Source: Leisingera caerulea DSM 24564 (GTDB lineage Bacteria > Pseudomonadota > Alphaproteobacteria > Rhodobacterales > Rhodobacteraceae). Taken from it: a stretch of DNA of 64,000 nt. Below the pieces are notes generated by a model that was not told where the DNA came from, made no database searches, and saw nothing but the letters and a program-made list of their open reading frames with translations. This document shows, one piece after another, positions 33,409 to 41,897 of this stretch (position 1 is its first letter; each line of letters opens with the position of its first letter). The stretch lies in assembly GCF_000473325.1 (NCBI RefSeq), contig NZ_AXBI01000001.1, forward strand, positions 162,357 to 226,356, given 5' to 3'. The translations under genes and the position numbers were made by a program.

Positions 33409-33738
33409 ATGGACATGGAAAAGATCAACGAGGATCCGCTGTTCCTGGCGCTGACACGCCCGGCGATGATCTGGGGCATTCCTATGGAAGCCTTTGCGAT
33501 CTCCTGCGGGGTCGCGGGCCTGGCAATGATTGCTGCGGACTCGATTTTCTACCTGCTCCTGGCTCTCCCTTTTCTCGCCATGTCACGGTTCATCGTGCAG
33601 CGCGACCAGAACGCTTTCCGCATACTGTTCCGCTGGTTCGACACTGGCGCACGCTGCCTCAATCACCGGTTCTGGGGCGGTTCTTCGTCCTCGGCTCTGC
33701 GCCTCAAGCGGGACTTCAGGATCGAGGAAATTGATTGA
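33409..33738 (+). CDS. virB3: VirB3-like inner-membrane protein
   Basis: 109 residues. Typical VirB3 start DPLFLALTRPAMIWGIPM and two membrane segments near 20-60, then a basic cytoplasmic tail. The stop overlaps the virB4 start by 4 bp (ATGA). Confidence 0.9.
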   Translation: MDMEKINEDPLFLALTRPAMIWGIPMEAFAISCGVAGLAMIAADSIFYLLLALPFLAMSRFIVQRDQNAFRILFRWFDTGARCLNHRFWGGSSSSALRLKRDFRIEEID

Positions 33739-36098
33739 TGGGTTTTACCAAGAAAATCAAAGCGGAGCTGACCGCAGACCGCTACCTGCCTTACGTCCGG
33801 CACTCCGATGAGCACACCATTATCACGCGCGGCCGCGGCGCATTCCAGATGCTCAAACTGGACGGCGTCTCCTTTGAAACCGCTGACCGGCAGCGGATTA
33901 ACACCCTGCACAACAGCCTCAATCATGCGCTGCGCAACATCGCCGATGACAATGTGATGCTCTACGTGCACGTGATCCGCACCGCAGATGACGACTACCC
34001 CGACGGCGGTTTCTCATCTGATACGAGCAAATGGATTGATGCCTGCTACCGCGAAACGCTTGAGCGCAAGACACTCTTCCGGAACGACATTTACCTGACG
34101 ATATACATGCAGCCGCGGGAGCTGCCCGGCGCCAAGCTGGCGAAAGGTGTCCGCCGCGCCCGGACCAGCCAGATCGAGGTGGACAAGGATCTGCTTGGCG
34201 AACTGGATGACAAAACCCTGCAGCTCCTCAGCAACCTGAGCCTGTTCAAGCCCCGGCGGCTGGCTGTCGAGCGCAACAGCAGAGGCCTGCTGATCTCCCA
34301 GCCTGCCAGTGTGCTGCGACAGCTCATCACCGGCCACAATGAGCCCGTCCCTGTTGTCATGGGCACCATCGGCAATGCGATCTACACTGACCGGGTGATT
34401 TTCGGCCGGGAAGCGTTCGAAATCCGGTACCCGGCCGCTTCCACCTATGGCGCCATGTTCGGGGTGAAGGAGTACCACGCCGTCACCCGCCCCAATATGT
34501 TCGACAACCTGCTGACGGCCCCGTTTCAATACGTGCTGACCCAATCCTTCCGCTGCGTGGCCAAGAATGAAGCCCTCCGTGCCATGTCGCTCAAGGAAGG
34601 CCGCATGCGCAACTCCAAGGATCCGGCGCTGTCCCAGGCGGACCAGCTGGTCGAGGCGCGCGATGAGCTCATGTCCGGCCATTACGTCATGGGCGAGCAC
34701 AACTTGAGCCTGGCTGTCTTTGCCAGCGACGCGAAGGCCCTGAAAAACCACGTGGCAGACGCCAAGAACCTGCTGGCGGAATCCGGGGCAGTTGCCGGCC
34801 GGGAAGACCTGGGCCTTGAAAGCGCCTTCTGGTCACAGCTTCCCGGCAATCACGCGTTCCGCATCCGCCCTGCCCTGATCACCAGCCGGAATTTCACGGC
34901 AATGGCCCCCTTGCACAACTTCCCGGCCGGGCACCGGAGCGGCAACGAATGGGGCAGCGCCATCGCTAAGCTGCGCTCCACCGCGGGCACACCTTTCTAT
35001 TTCAACTTCCATGTCGAAGACCTGGGGCATGCGCTTATCTGCGGCCCCTCCGGCTCGGGCAAGACCGTTTTCCAGACCTTCATGCTGTCCCAGCTGGGAA
35101 AGTTTGGCGCCAAGGGCATCCTCTTTGACAAGGATTACGGCTGCGAGATCTTCGTGCGCGCCTTGGGCGGAAGCTACCTCGGCTTCCAGCCCGGGCAGCC
35201 AACGGGCTGTGCCCCCTTCATGGCGATCGACGCGACGCCCGAAGCCACGCCGTTTCTTGTCTCGCTGGTGAAAAGCATACTGAGCGGTGGCGACGACAGC
35301 TGCCGTTTCTCTGCCGAAGACCAGAAGCGTATCGAATCTGCAGTTACCTCGCTGGCCACCCTGCCACGCGGACAGCGCTCGGTCTCGACGCTGAAAGAAC
35401 TGCTGGGCTTCGGCCGGGGCGCCGGGGATATCGGCAACCGGCTGGACCGCTGGTGCGAAACCGGCCAGCTCGGCTGGATCTTCGACAACCAGGCGGACTC
35501 AATCGATTTCGGGGCCAGCTTGGCTGGATTTGATATCACCGCGTTTTTGGATGATCCGGAAATCCGCAATCCGATCATGATGTACCTCATGTACAGGGTC
35601 GAGCAGCTGATCAACGGCCAGCGCATCGCAATCTTTATCGATGAATTCTGGAAAGCGCTGTCGGACCCCTATTTCGTGTCTTTTGTGCGGGACAAGCTGA
35701 AGGTGATCCGGAAGCAGAACGGCATCATCGTGGCCGGCACCCAGTCCCCCTCGGACGTGCTTGCCAGCCCGATCGCCCGGACCGTGATTGAGCAATGCGC
35801 CAACCTCATATTCTTCGGCTCGGACAAGGCCAGCCGGGCCGACCTTATAGACGGCTTCGGGCTATCCGAACGGGAATTCGACATCATCCGGAACGAGCTG
35901 CCGCGGGGACACTTCCTGGTGAAACAGGGCGGAAACTCGGTGGTCTGCGATCTGGATCTGACCGGGCTTGATGACGTCCTGACTGTTCTTTCAGGCCGCA
36001 CCGCCACCAATGAAATCATGCGTGAGCTGCGGGCTGATAACCCGGATCCTGCACACTGGCTTCCCCTTCTGTTCCAAAGACGAAAGGAGATGGAATGA
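33735..36098 (+). CDS. virB4: VirB4 ATPase (CagE/TrbE family)
   Basis: 787 residues. An N-terminal CagE/VirB4 domain is followed by the AAA+ ATPase with Walker A GPSGSGKT (about 437-444) and Walker B IAIFIDEFW (Asp-Glu near 636). It is the largest T4SS energiser, at the inner membrane, needed for pilus biogenesis and substrate transfer. 4-bp overlaps with virB3 and virB5 indicate one transcript. Full length and apparently intact. Confidence 0.95.
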   Translation: MMGFTKKIKAELTADRYLPYVRHSDEHTIITRGRGAFQMLKLDGVSFETADRQRINTLHNSLNHALRNIADDNVMLYVHVIRTADDDYPDGGFSSDTSKWIDACYRETLERKTLFRNDIYLTIYMQPRELPGAKLAKGVRRARTSQIEVDKDLLGELDDKTLQLLSNLSLFKPRRLAVERNSRGLLISQPASVLRQLITGHNEPVPVVMGTIGNAIYTDRVIFGREAFEIRYPAASTYGAMFGVKEYHAVTRPNMFDNLLTAPFQYVLTQSFRCVAKNEALRAMSLKEGRMRNSKDPALSQADQLVEARDELMSGHYVMGEHNLSLAVFASDAKALKNHVADAKNLLAESGAVAGREDLGLESAFWSQLPGNHAFRIRPALITSRNFTAMAPLHNFPAGHRSGNEWGSAIAKLRSTAGTPFYFNFHVEDLGHALICGPSGSGKTVFQTFMLSQLGKFGAKGILFDKDYGCEIFVRALGGSYLGFQPGQPTGCAPFMAIDATPEATPFLVSLVKSILSGGDDSCRFSAEDQKRIESAVTSLATLPRGQRSVSTLKELLGFGRGAGDIGNRLDRWCETGQLGWIFDNQADSIDFGASLAGFDITAFLDDPEIRNPIMMYLMYRVEQLINGQRIAIFIDEFWKALSDPYFVSFVRDKLKVIRKQNGIIVAGTQSPSDVLASPIARTVIEQCANLIFFGSDKASRADLIDGFGLSEREFDIIRNELPRGHFLVKQGGNSVVCDLDLTGLDDVLTVLSGRTATNEIMRELRADNPDPAHWLPLLFQRRKEME

Positions 36099-36802
36099 AA
36101 AAACTCCTGCTCACATCCGCAGTCGCTCTGACCCTGTCATGCACAGGCGCGCATGCCGCAGGTGTCCCAGTTGTCGATGCTACAGCCATCGCCAACGCCA
36201 AGGCGCAGTTCGCCAAGGAACTCGCGCAGATGGCAAAGGAGCTTGAGGAGGCCAGACGTCTCTATGACTCTGTGAACGGCCTGACCAGCATGGATGACAT
36301 TGCCGAGGCGCTTAATGATCCCAAAGTCCGGGAGCTGCTGGGTGCTGATGCAATGCGGATTGCCAGCGCCTTTGATGTCGATCTCGATGGCTTGGGAGAA
36401 CTGGCCGGGGCCGCGCGGGATGTCTACGATCATGCCTCTCTGATTGGCGCGGACATCTCCGCCGAGGATTTCTACCGGAACGAACTGGAGCGCATAAAAG
36501 GCCAGAGCGCCCGGAATGCCGCCATGGGAGACCGCATTCTGCAGGTAGCCGACGACCGGCTATCCGGGCTGGAAAAGCTGCGCATGGAAATCGGCCGGGC
36601 GGAAACTCAGAAGGAGATCAACGCCCTGAACGCCCGCCTCTCGGTCGAGCAGGCCATGCTGCAGAACGACACCAACCGAATCCAGGGCCTCGCCATGCTG
36701 CAGGAGGCGCAGATGCAGGTCGAAGAACAGCGTCAGCACGGATACCGGGCCAAATTGCGAGTGCAACGCCTTGAAAACGCGAAAAATCTCTATGGAGAAT
36801 AA
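36095..36802 (+). CDS. virB5: VirB5-like minor pilin/adhesin
   Basis: 235 residues: signal peptide (LLLTSAVALTLSCTGAHAA), then a long helical, coiled-coil-rich mature part typical of VirB5/TraC (AQFAKELAQMAKELEEARRLY, LEKLRMEIGRAETQKEI). Located at the pilus tip in model systems. The C-terminus RLENAKNLYGE is echoed at the end of the next gene. Confidence 0.88.
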   Translation: MKKLLLTSAVALTLSCTGAHAAGVPVVDATAIANAKAQFAKELAQMAKELEEARRLYDSVNGLTSMDDIAEALNDPKVRELLGADAMRIASAFDVDLDGLGELAGAARDVYDHASLIGADISAEDFYRNELERIKGQSARNAAMGDRILQVADDRLSGLEKLRMEIGRAETQKEINALNARLSVEQAMLQNDTNRIQGLAMLQEAQMQVEEQRQHGYRAKLRVQRLENAKNLYGE

Positions 36803-36805
36803 GTG

Positions 36806-37045
36806 ATGAAATTTCGAGCGGCGACCTTCCTTTCTCCGCTTTTTCTTGTCGCGTGTAACGAGGAGGAAAACCACACGATCGAATACTTCCTGGAAAACGA
36901 ACATGAACGAGCGGCGATGATCGAAGCTTGCGAAGTACAAGATAGATCAGGTGAAGATGCAAATTGCCGAAACGCAACAGAAGCGGCTGCAAAAGCTCGG
37001 CGGATCAAGAGGTTGGAAACCGCCAAAAGACTCTACGGAGAATAG
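36806..37045 (+). CDS. eexN: EexN-like entry-exclusion lipoprotein
   Basis: 79 residues. Lipobox FLVAC gives a lipoprotein, followed by the EexN-type stretch HTIEYFLENEHERAAMIEAC and EDANCRNATEAAA. EexN proteins block redundant uptake of the same plasmid. An alternative ATG at 36803 precedes it by one codon. Its last residues RLETAKRLYGE closely match the virB5 C-terminus, which is unusual. Confidence 0.75.
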   Translation: MKFRAATFLSPLFLVACNEEENHTIEYFLENEHERAAMIEACEVQDRSGEDANCRNATEAAAKARRIKRLETAKRLYGE

Positions 37046-37047
37046 TG

Positions 37048-37932
37048 ATGTGGGATTGGTTCTTTTCTCAGTTTACCAGCAGCATCGCGGACACAACCAA
37101 CACGATTGCCGGCAAAATGTCAGGTGCGCTGGCAGCACCTCTGGCCGCAGCCATGACCCTGTATATCGTGCTCTATGGTTTTGCGATCATGCGCGGCATG
37201 ATTCAGGAGCCTGTGATGGATTTCTTGGCGCGCGGGATAAAACTCGCCATCATTTGGTCCTTGGTTAGCGGTGTGGGCGGCTACACGAGCTGGGTTTCGA
37301 ACACAATTCTGACTGACACACCGGCATTTGTAACCGGCATAACTGGGGGAAGGGGGAATAATCCGGCCGACAGTGTAATGGCGCACGTCACAGATCTAGG
37401 AGTTCGTGCTGAGGAAGAAGCAGGAAGCGGCATTTCCGGCAGTATCACTGGATCCATCCAAAACCTGGTCATAATGGCCTATGGCGCCATTTTTTCAGCA
37501 GTTGCACTGTTTGTAGCCGTCATCACGCACTTCGGGTTGGCGATTATGGCGGCGATAGGCCCTTTGTTCATCTGTTTTGCACTATTCGATGTATCTCGAG
37601 GATGGTTTTTCTCCTGGCTCGGCCAAACAGTGAACTTCGCAGTTCTTAAACTGCTGGTGGTTGTTGTCATGACCATCATCGTTGATTTTCTTGCAAAGGT
37701 TATCACCAAAACCTCTGGAGTTGATGCGCTCACTGCAATGATGAACTACGCAGTAGCACTCACTTGCGGCATGCTGTTCTTCTTTCTCCTGCCGTCCATA
37801 GCCTCGGCGCTGACCGCTGGCACGGGTGCCTCCACGGGCGCGCTTCAACGGGTTGTTGAGCGGAAACTCCTGGGCAGCTCAAGCAGCGGCGGTGGAAACA
37901 GCACGCATAGCGGCTCCGCAACCAGAACCTGA
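37048..37932 (+). CDS. virB6: VirB6-like polytopic membrane protein
   Basis: 294 residues from the ATG of MWDWFFSQFTSSIADTTN, 2 bp after the eexN stop; an in-frame start at 36964 would run through eexN and is rejected. Six or so hydrophobic segments and a TrbL/VirB6-type centre (GLAIMAAIGPLFICFALFDV) lead to a Ser/Gly-rich tail. It forms part of the inner-membrane channel. Confidence 0.9.
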   Translation: MWDWFFSQFTSSIADTTNTIAGKMSGALAAPLAAAMTLYIVLYGFAIMRGMIQEPVMDFLARGIKLAIIWSLVSGVGGYTSWVSNTILTDTPAFVTGITGGRGNNPADSVMAHVTDLGVRAEEEAGSGISGSITGSIQNLVIMAYGAIFSAVALFVAVITHFGLAIMAAIGPLFICFALFDVSRGWFFSWLGQTVNFAVLKLLVVVVMTIIVDFLAKVITKTSGVDALTAMMNYAVALTCGMLFFFLLPSIASALTAGTGASTGALQRVVERKLLGSSSSGGGNSTHSGSATRT

Positions 37933-37977
37933 GGCCGCGCAAATCCGGTCCCATCACCCTCAAACACCAGGTATTAC

Positions 37978-38172
37978 ATGAAAAAGCTTATTGTTCTGGC
38001 GGCGGCGCTTGGCGTCACCGCTTGCGCCCCGGTGACTCCGCTGCCCGATGTCAGGGGAAGCATGGTGCGCCCGCTGAACCCCACGAAATGGGACTACCAG
38101 GAGGCCGTGCTCCAGAAGCAGAAGGAAATCGGGCTCGCAAATCCCACCGATCAGGATAGCCGCGGGAGCTGA
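37978..38172 (+). CDS. virB7: VirB7-like lipoprotein
   Basis: 64 residues with lipobox GVTACAPV. The position between virB6 and virB8, and the size, support VirB7. In model systems it anchors VirB9 and VirB10 in the outer-membrane core. The mature part carries MVRPLNPTKWDYQEA. Confidence 0.78.
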   Translation: MKKLIVLAAALGVTACAPVTPLPDVRGSMVRPLNPTKWDYQEAVLQKQKEIGLANPTDQDSRGS

Positions 38173-38174
38173 TC

Positions 38175-38861
38175 ATGAAGGATGCACACGACAAGGAATT
38201 CCAGAAATACCTGAGCGAGGCGAGGTCCTTTGACTATGACCTGCGCATTGCCGCAGAACGGTCAAAGCGGGTGGCCTGGGTCATCGCGGGCGGTGCGAGT
38301 GTGCTGGCCCTCGCGGCCGTCACTGCAGTAGCCGCGTTGGCGCCGCTGAAAGAGGTCACGCCTTTTGTGATCCGCGTGGACGAGGCCAGCGGCGTGCCGG
38401 AGGTCATGACTGCACTGGAAGACGGCGGGCAGACCTATGACGAGGCCGTATCGCGCTATTTTCTTGCCCGCTACGTGCGGGCGCGGGAGGGCTACTCATA
38501 CGCTGAAAGGGAAGCAATTTTTCACGAGGTCTCGCTTCTATCCTCGCCGGAAGCTCAGCGAGAGTTCTCGGCCTATTACAACGCCAGCAACCCGCAAAGC
38601 CCGCAGTACACCTACGGCAAGGACACCAAGGCCGAGATCAAGATCCGCTCGATTGCCTTCCTCGGGGACGGACTGGCCCAGGTGCGCTTCTACCGCACCG
38701 AAATCAACGAGCGGGAAGACCTCAGAACCCGCAGCCATTGGGTGGCCACCATCAGCTTCGAGTTCGAACCGCGTGCTGAAATCAGCTCCGAAGACCGGCT
38801 GATCAACCCGCTGGGCTTCATCGCCAATAGCTACCGTGCCGACCCGGAGGTGGTGGAATGA
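38175..38861 (+). CDS. virB8: VirB8-like inner-membrane protein
   Basis: 228 residues: short cytoplasmic N-terminus, one membrane helix (about 33-56, WVIAGGASVLALAAVTAVAAL) and the periplasmic VirB8 domain with VSRYFLARYVRAREGYSY. It nucleates T4SS assembly. 4-bp overlap with virB9. Confidence 0.92.
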   Translation: MKDAHDKEFQKYLSEARSFDYDLRIAAERSKRVAWVIAGGASVLALAAVTAVAALAPLKEVTPFVIRVDEASGVPEVMTALEDGGQTYDEAVSRYFLARYVRAREGYSYAEREAIFHEVSLLSSPEAQREFSAYYNASNPQSPQYTYGKDTKAEIKIRSIAFLGDGLAQVRFYRTEINEREDLRTRSHWVATISFEFEPRAEISSEDRLINPLGFIANSYRADPEVVE

Positions 38862-39703
38862 GACTGAAAGCAGCCCTTCTGGCCAGTGTCCTGCTGGCCG
38901 CCGCGGGTCCGGCGGCGGCACTGGATATTCCCGATCCTTCACGGTCGGACAGCCGCGTGCGCTCGGTGCGCTATAACGAATGGGATGTTGTGCGCGTGAT
39001 CGGCACCATCCGCACCACGGTTCAGATCGTTTTTGCCCAGAGCGAAGAAATCATCGATGTGGCGGGCGGCGACACGGTTGCCTGGGAAATCCAGCCGCGG
39101 GGAAACATCCTCTACCTCAAGGCGCGCGAGGCCAATCCTCCAACCAATCTCCAGGTCGCCACCATGCGGGCGGATGGCACAACGCGCACCTATTCCATGG
39201 AGCTGATCACCCGCGACGGCGAAATCATGCACAATACGCGGGATGTCTATTTCCAGATCCGCTACGCCTATCCCGGCGACGAGGCGGAACGCAGGCGTGC
39301 GGAAGCTGCCGAACACAAAGCCCGCGCACAGGAGCAGGCCGCAGCAGCGCGGCTTGCCGATGCGGTGGCAACCACCGGTACAAAGAACTGGCGCTATTTG
39401 GCGGCTGGCTCCCGCGACCTGCAGCCCGCCAGCGCCTATGACAATAGCGAAATGACCGTGCTGTCGTTTAAGCGCCGCACCCGGCTGCCTTCTGTCTTCA
39501 TCGTGGAAAATGGGCGAGAGCGCAGCGCAAACACAACCGTCCGGAAAAACCAGATCATCGTCCACGACATAGCGCCGGAACTGCGCCTGCGCCTCGGAAA
39601 CCAGGTCACGGCGATTTACAACATGGGGCCTGATGAAGGCCGCAGCGGCACAGGCACCGGCACAATTTCCCGCTCCGTGCGGCGCGAAATCATCGGGGAA
39701 TAA
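38858..39703 (+). CDS. virB9: VirB9-like outer-membrane core protein
   Basis: 281 residues. Signal peptide ends near GPAAA; mature part begins LDIPDPSRSDSRVRSVRYNE as usual for VirB9/CagX. The C-terminal beta domain includes NWRYLAAGSRDLQPASAYDN and RLGNQVTAIYN. It forms the core complex with VirB7 and VirB10. Confidence 0.93.
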   Translation: MRLKAALLASVLLAAAGPAAALDIPDPSRSDSRVRSVRYNEWDVVRVIGTIRTTVQIVFAQSEEIIDVAGGDTVAWEIQPRGNILYLKAREANPPTNLQVATMRADGTTRTYSMELITRDGEIMHNTRDVYFQIRYAYPGDEAERRRAEAAEHKARAQEQAAAARLADAVATTGTKNWRYLAAGSRDLQPASAYDNSEMTVLSFKRRTRLPSVFIVENGRERSANTTVRKNQIIVHDIAPELRLRLGNQVTAIYNMGPDEGRSGTGTGTISRSVRREIIGE

Positions 39704-39705
39704 TC

Positions 39706-40851
39706 ATGGCTGACGACAAGAACCCACTTGATGCCGGGACCGAAAGCGCGATCCCCGAAGAGCGCGGCATCTCCTCCGTAACCGCAGAAAAGACCGGCGG
39801 GCTGGATGGCGAAACCCGGAAGAAGCTTTTGGTGCTGGCGGGTATCACCTTCCTTGGTATCGCCGCCTACGCGCAATGGCCCAGCGACGAGGTGCCGGAG
39901 GAGCCGGAAACGCAGCAGGCATTCACGCGGATCCGCTCCAGCAGCGGCTTCCAGCCCGCCGATCTTCCGGATCCGGCACCTGCTGTCCTGCCGGCACCGG
40001 TTCCGTCTGAGCCGGAAGAACCGCTTGGCCCCATCGAACAGGCCAGAGCCGAGGAAGAGCTTCGCCCTGCCACACCCAGCAAGGCAGACCTGATCTACGA
40101 AAGCTCGAAGCGGGCCCCGCTCCTGGCCTACTCAGGTCCCCGCGGCACCGCAGCAGCCAACGCGGACGCGGCAGCGGGCAGCCCCGGCGGCCTGTTCGGC
40201 AGTGCCGCCGACAGTGCAGGTGGAGACTTGAGCGGCTTTGCGTCTTCGCTGCTCACCGGGGCGCCCTCGCCCGCCAAAGCCAAGCTTCTCGAAAATCCGC
40301 ATTTGACCATCACCCAGGGAACAATGATCCCCTGCGCGCTTGATACAGCGATGGATTCCAGCAACCCCGGCATGGTCCGCTGCAGCGTGACCGACGACAT
40401 ATTCTCCACCACCGGCGCGGTTGTTCTGCTGGAACGGGGAACCCGGATCATTGGCGAATACCAGAGCGGCATGAAGCGGGGGAACAGGCGCCTGTTCGTG
40501 GTCTGGAACCGGGCAGAAACCCCCAATGGCGTCATCGTCAGCCTGGCGTCTCCCGCCACCGATGCCCTCGGCCGCAGCGGATTTGACGGTGATGTGGATA
40601 CCCGGTTCTGGACCCGCTTCGGCGGCACCATGATGCTGTCAATCATTGATGACGCCCTGGCGATTGCGGCAAACCGCCATGATGACGACGGCGAATATGA
40701 GAGCACAAGCAACGGTGCCAGCAGGCTGGCTGAAATAGAGCTGGAAAACACCATCAACGTGCCAGTGATCCTGCGGAAGAACCAGGGCGAGGAGGTTGCC
40801 GTGATGGTTGCCCGCGACCTGGACTTTTCCTCTGTCTACAAGCTGCGGTGA
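39706..40851 (+). CDS. virB10: VirB10-like core scaffold
   Basis: 381 residues: cytoplasmic N-terminus, one membrane helix (about 43-60), Pro-rich periplasmic linker (DLPDPAPAVLPAPVPSEPEE), then the TrbI/VirB10 domain (TQGTMIPCALDTAMDS, GTRIIGEYQSGMKRG, RFGGTMMLSIIDDA). It spans both membranes. Confidence 0.93.
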   Translation: MADDKNPLDAGTESAIPEERGISSVTAEKTGGLDGETRKKLLVLAGITFLGIAAYAQWPSDEVPEEPETQQAFTRIRSSSGFQPADLPDPAPAVLPAPVPSEPEEPLGPIEQARAEEELRPATPSKADLIYESSKRAPLLAYSGPRGTAAANADAAAGSPGGLFGSAADSAGGDLSGFASSLLTGAPSPAKAKLLENPHLTITQGTMIPCALDTAMDSSNPGMVRCSVTDDIFSTTGAVVLLERGTRIIGEYQSGMKRGNRRLFVVWNRAETPNGVIVSLASPATDALGRSGFDGDVDTRFWTRFGGTMMLSIIDDALAIAANRHDDDGEYESTSNGASRLAEIELENTINVPVILRKNQGEEVAVMVARDLDFSSVYKLR

Positions 40852-40856
40852 CCGCC

Positions 40857-41897
40857 ATGACAGAACCCCGTCCCATCGCAATGGCAAAGCGGGTGCCGGT
40901 GGCACTCGCGGCCTATCTGGAGCCGCTCGACTGCTTCCTCGACCGGCCGGATGTTATCGAGATCTGCGTCAACAGCCCCGGCCAGGTCTTCGTCGAGGCC
41001 TATTCCGGCTGGGAGACCCACAGCCTCCTTCAGCTGACATTCGACTTCCTCATGAGCATGGTGCGTGCCATCGGCTCCTACACCCGCCAGGAGATCAACG
41101 AAACCAGCCCGCTTCTGTCCGGCTCGCTGCCGGGCGGCGAGCGGATTCAGATTGTGGTGCCGCCAGCGGTTCCCGCAGGCACTGTCAGCATCACGATCCG
41201 GAAACCGGCTCAGTGCAGCTTTACACTGGATGAGCTGGCCAGGCTGGGGATGTTCGATGACGTCACAGCCGATGCAGATACGCCCGATGCGGACAGCAGA
41301 GAGCTGATGCAGCTGCACAAGGACCAAGCTTGGCTCCCCTTTCTGAAGAAGGCCGTCACCGCCAAGAAAAACATCCTGATTTCCGGCGCCACCGGCTCGG
41401 GCAAAACAACCTTCTCCAAGGCACTGATCCCGCTGATCCCCGAGCATGAACGGCTGATCACGATCGAGGACACCGTGGAGCTCGAGCTGCCGCAGCCCAA
41501 TGCGGTGCGGCTGATCTATTCGAAAGGCGGCCAGGGCGAAGCCAATGTGTCCGCACGTGACCTTCTGGAAAGCGCCCTGCGGATGCGGCCTGACCGGATC
41601 TTCCTGCAGGAGCTGCGCGACGCCGCGGCTTTCTACTATCTGCGCAATGTGAACACCGGCCACTCAGGGTCGATCACCACCATCCACGCGGATTCCGCGC
41701 AACTCGCCTTCGAGCAGCTGGCCCTGCTGGTGAAGGAAAGCGAGGCGGGGCGCGACCTCAAGCGCGGCGAAATCAAGGACATGCTCTACCAGATGGTGGA
41801 TGTGGTGGTGCAGATCAGGAAAACCCCGCAAGGGCGGCGCATTACCGAGATCTTCTATGACCCCTCCTTGAAACAAGCCAAAGGAGGGGTGAAATGA
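40857..41897 (+). CDS. virB11: VirB11-like traffic ATPase
   Basis: 346 residues from the ATG 5 bp after the virB10 stop; a GTG at 40848 is an alternative. Hexameric secretion ATPase: Walker A GATGSGKTT (about 177-185), Asp box ITIEDTVELELP, Walker B-like RPDRIFLQELRDAAA and His box TGHSGSITTIHAD. It powers pilus assembly and substrate transfer with VirB4 and VirD4. Confidence 0.95.
   Translation: MTEPRPIAMAKRVPVALAAYLEPLDCFLDRPDVIEICVNSPGQVFVEAYSGWETHSLLQLTFDFLMSMVRAIGSYTRQEINETSPLLSGSLPGGERIQIVVPPAVPAGTVSITIRKPAQCSFTLDELARLGMFDDVTADADTPDADSRELMQLHKDQAWLPFLKKAVTAKKNILISGATGSGKTTFSKALIPLIPEHERLITIEDTVELELPQPNAVRLIYSKGGQGEANVSARDLLESALRMRPDRIFLQELRDAAAFYYLRNVNTGHSGSITTIHADSAQLAFEQLALLVKESEAGRDLKRGEIKDMLYQMVDVVVQIRKTPQGRRITEIFYDPSLKQAKGGVK

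Noticed and set aside
36964..37932. Longer start for virB6 at 36964
   Set aside because: Runs through eexN in another frame; the ATG at 37048 gives the usual VirB6 N-terminus.
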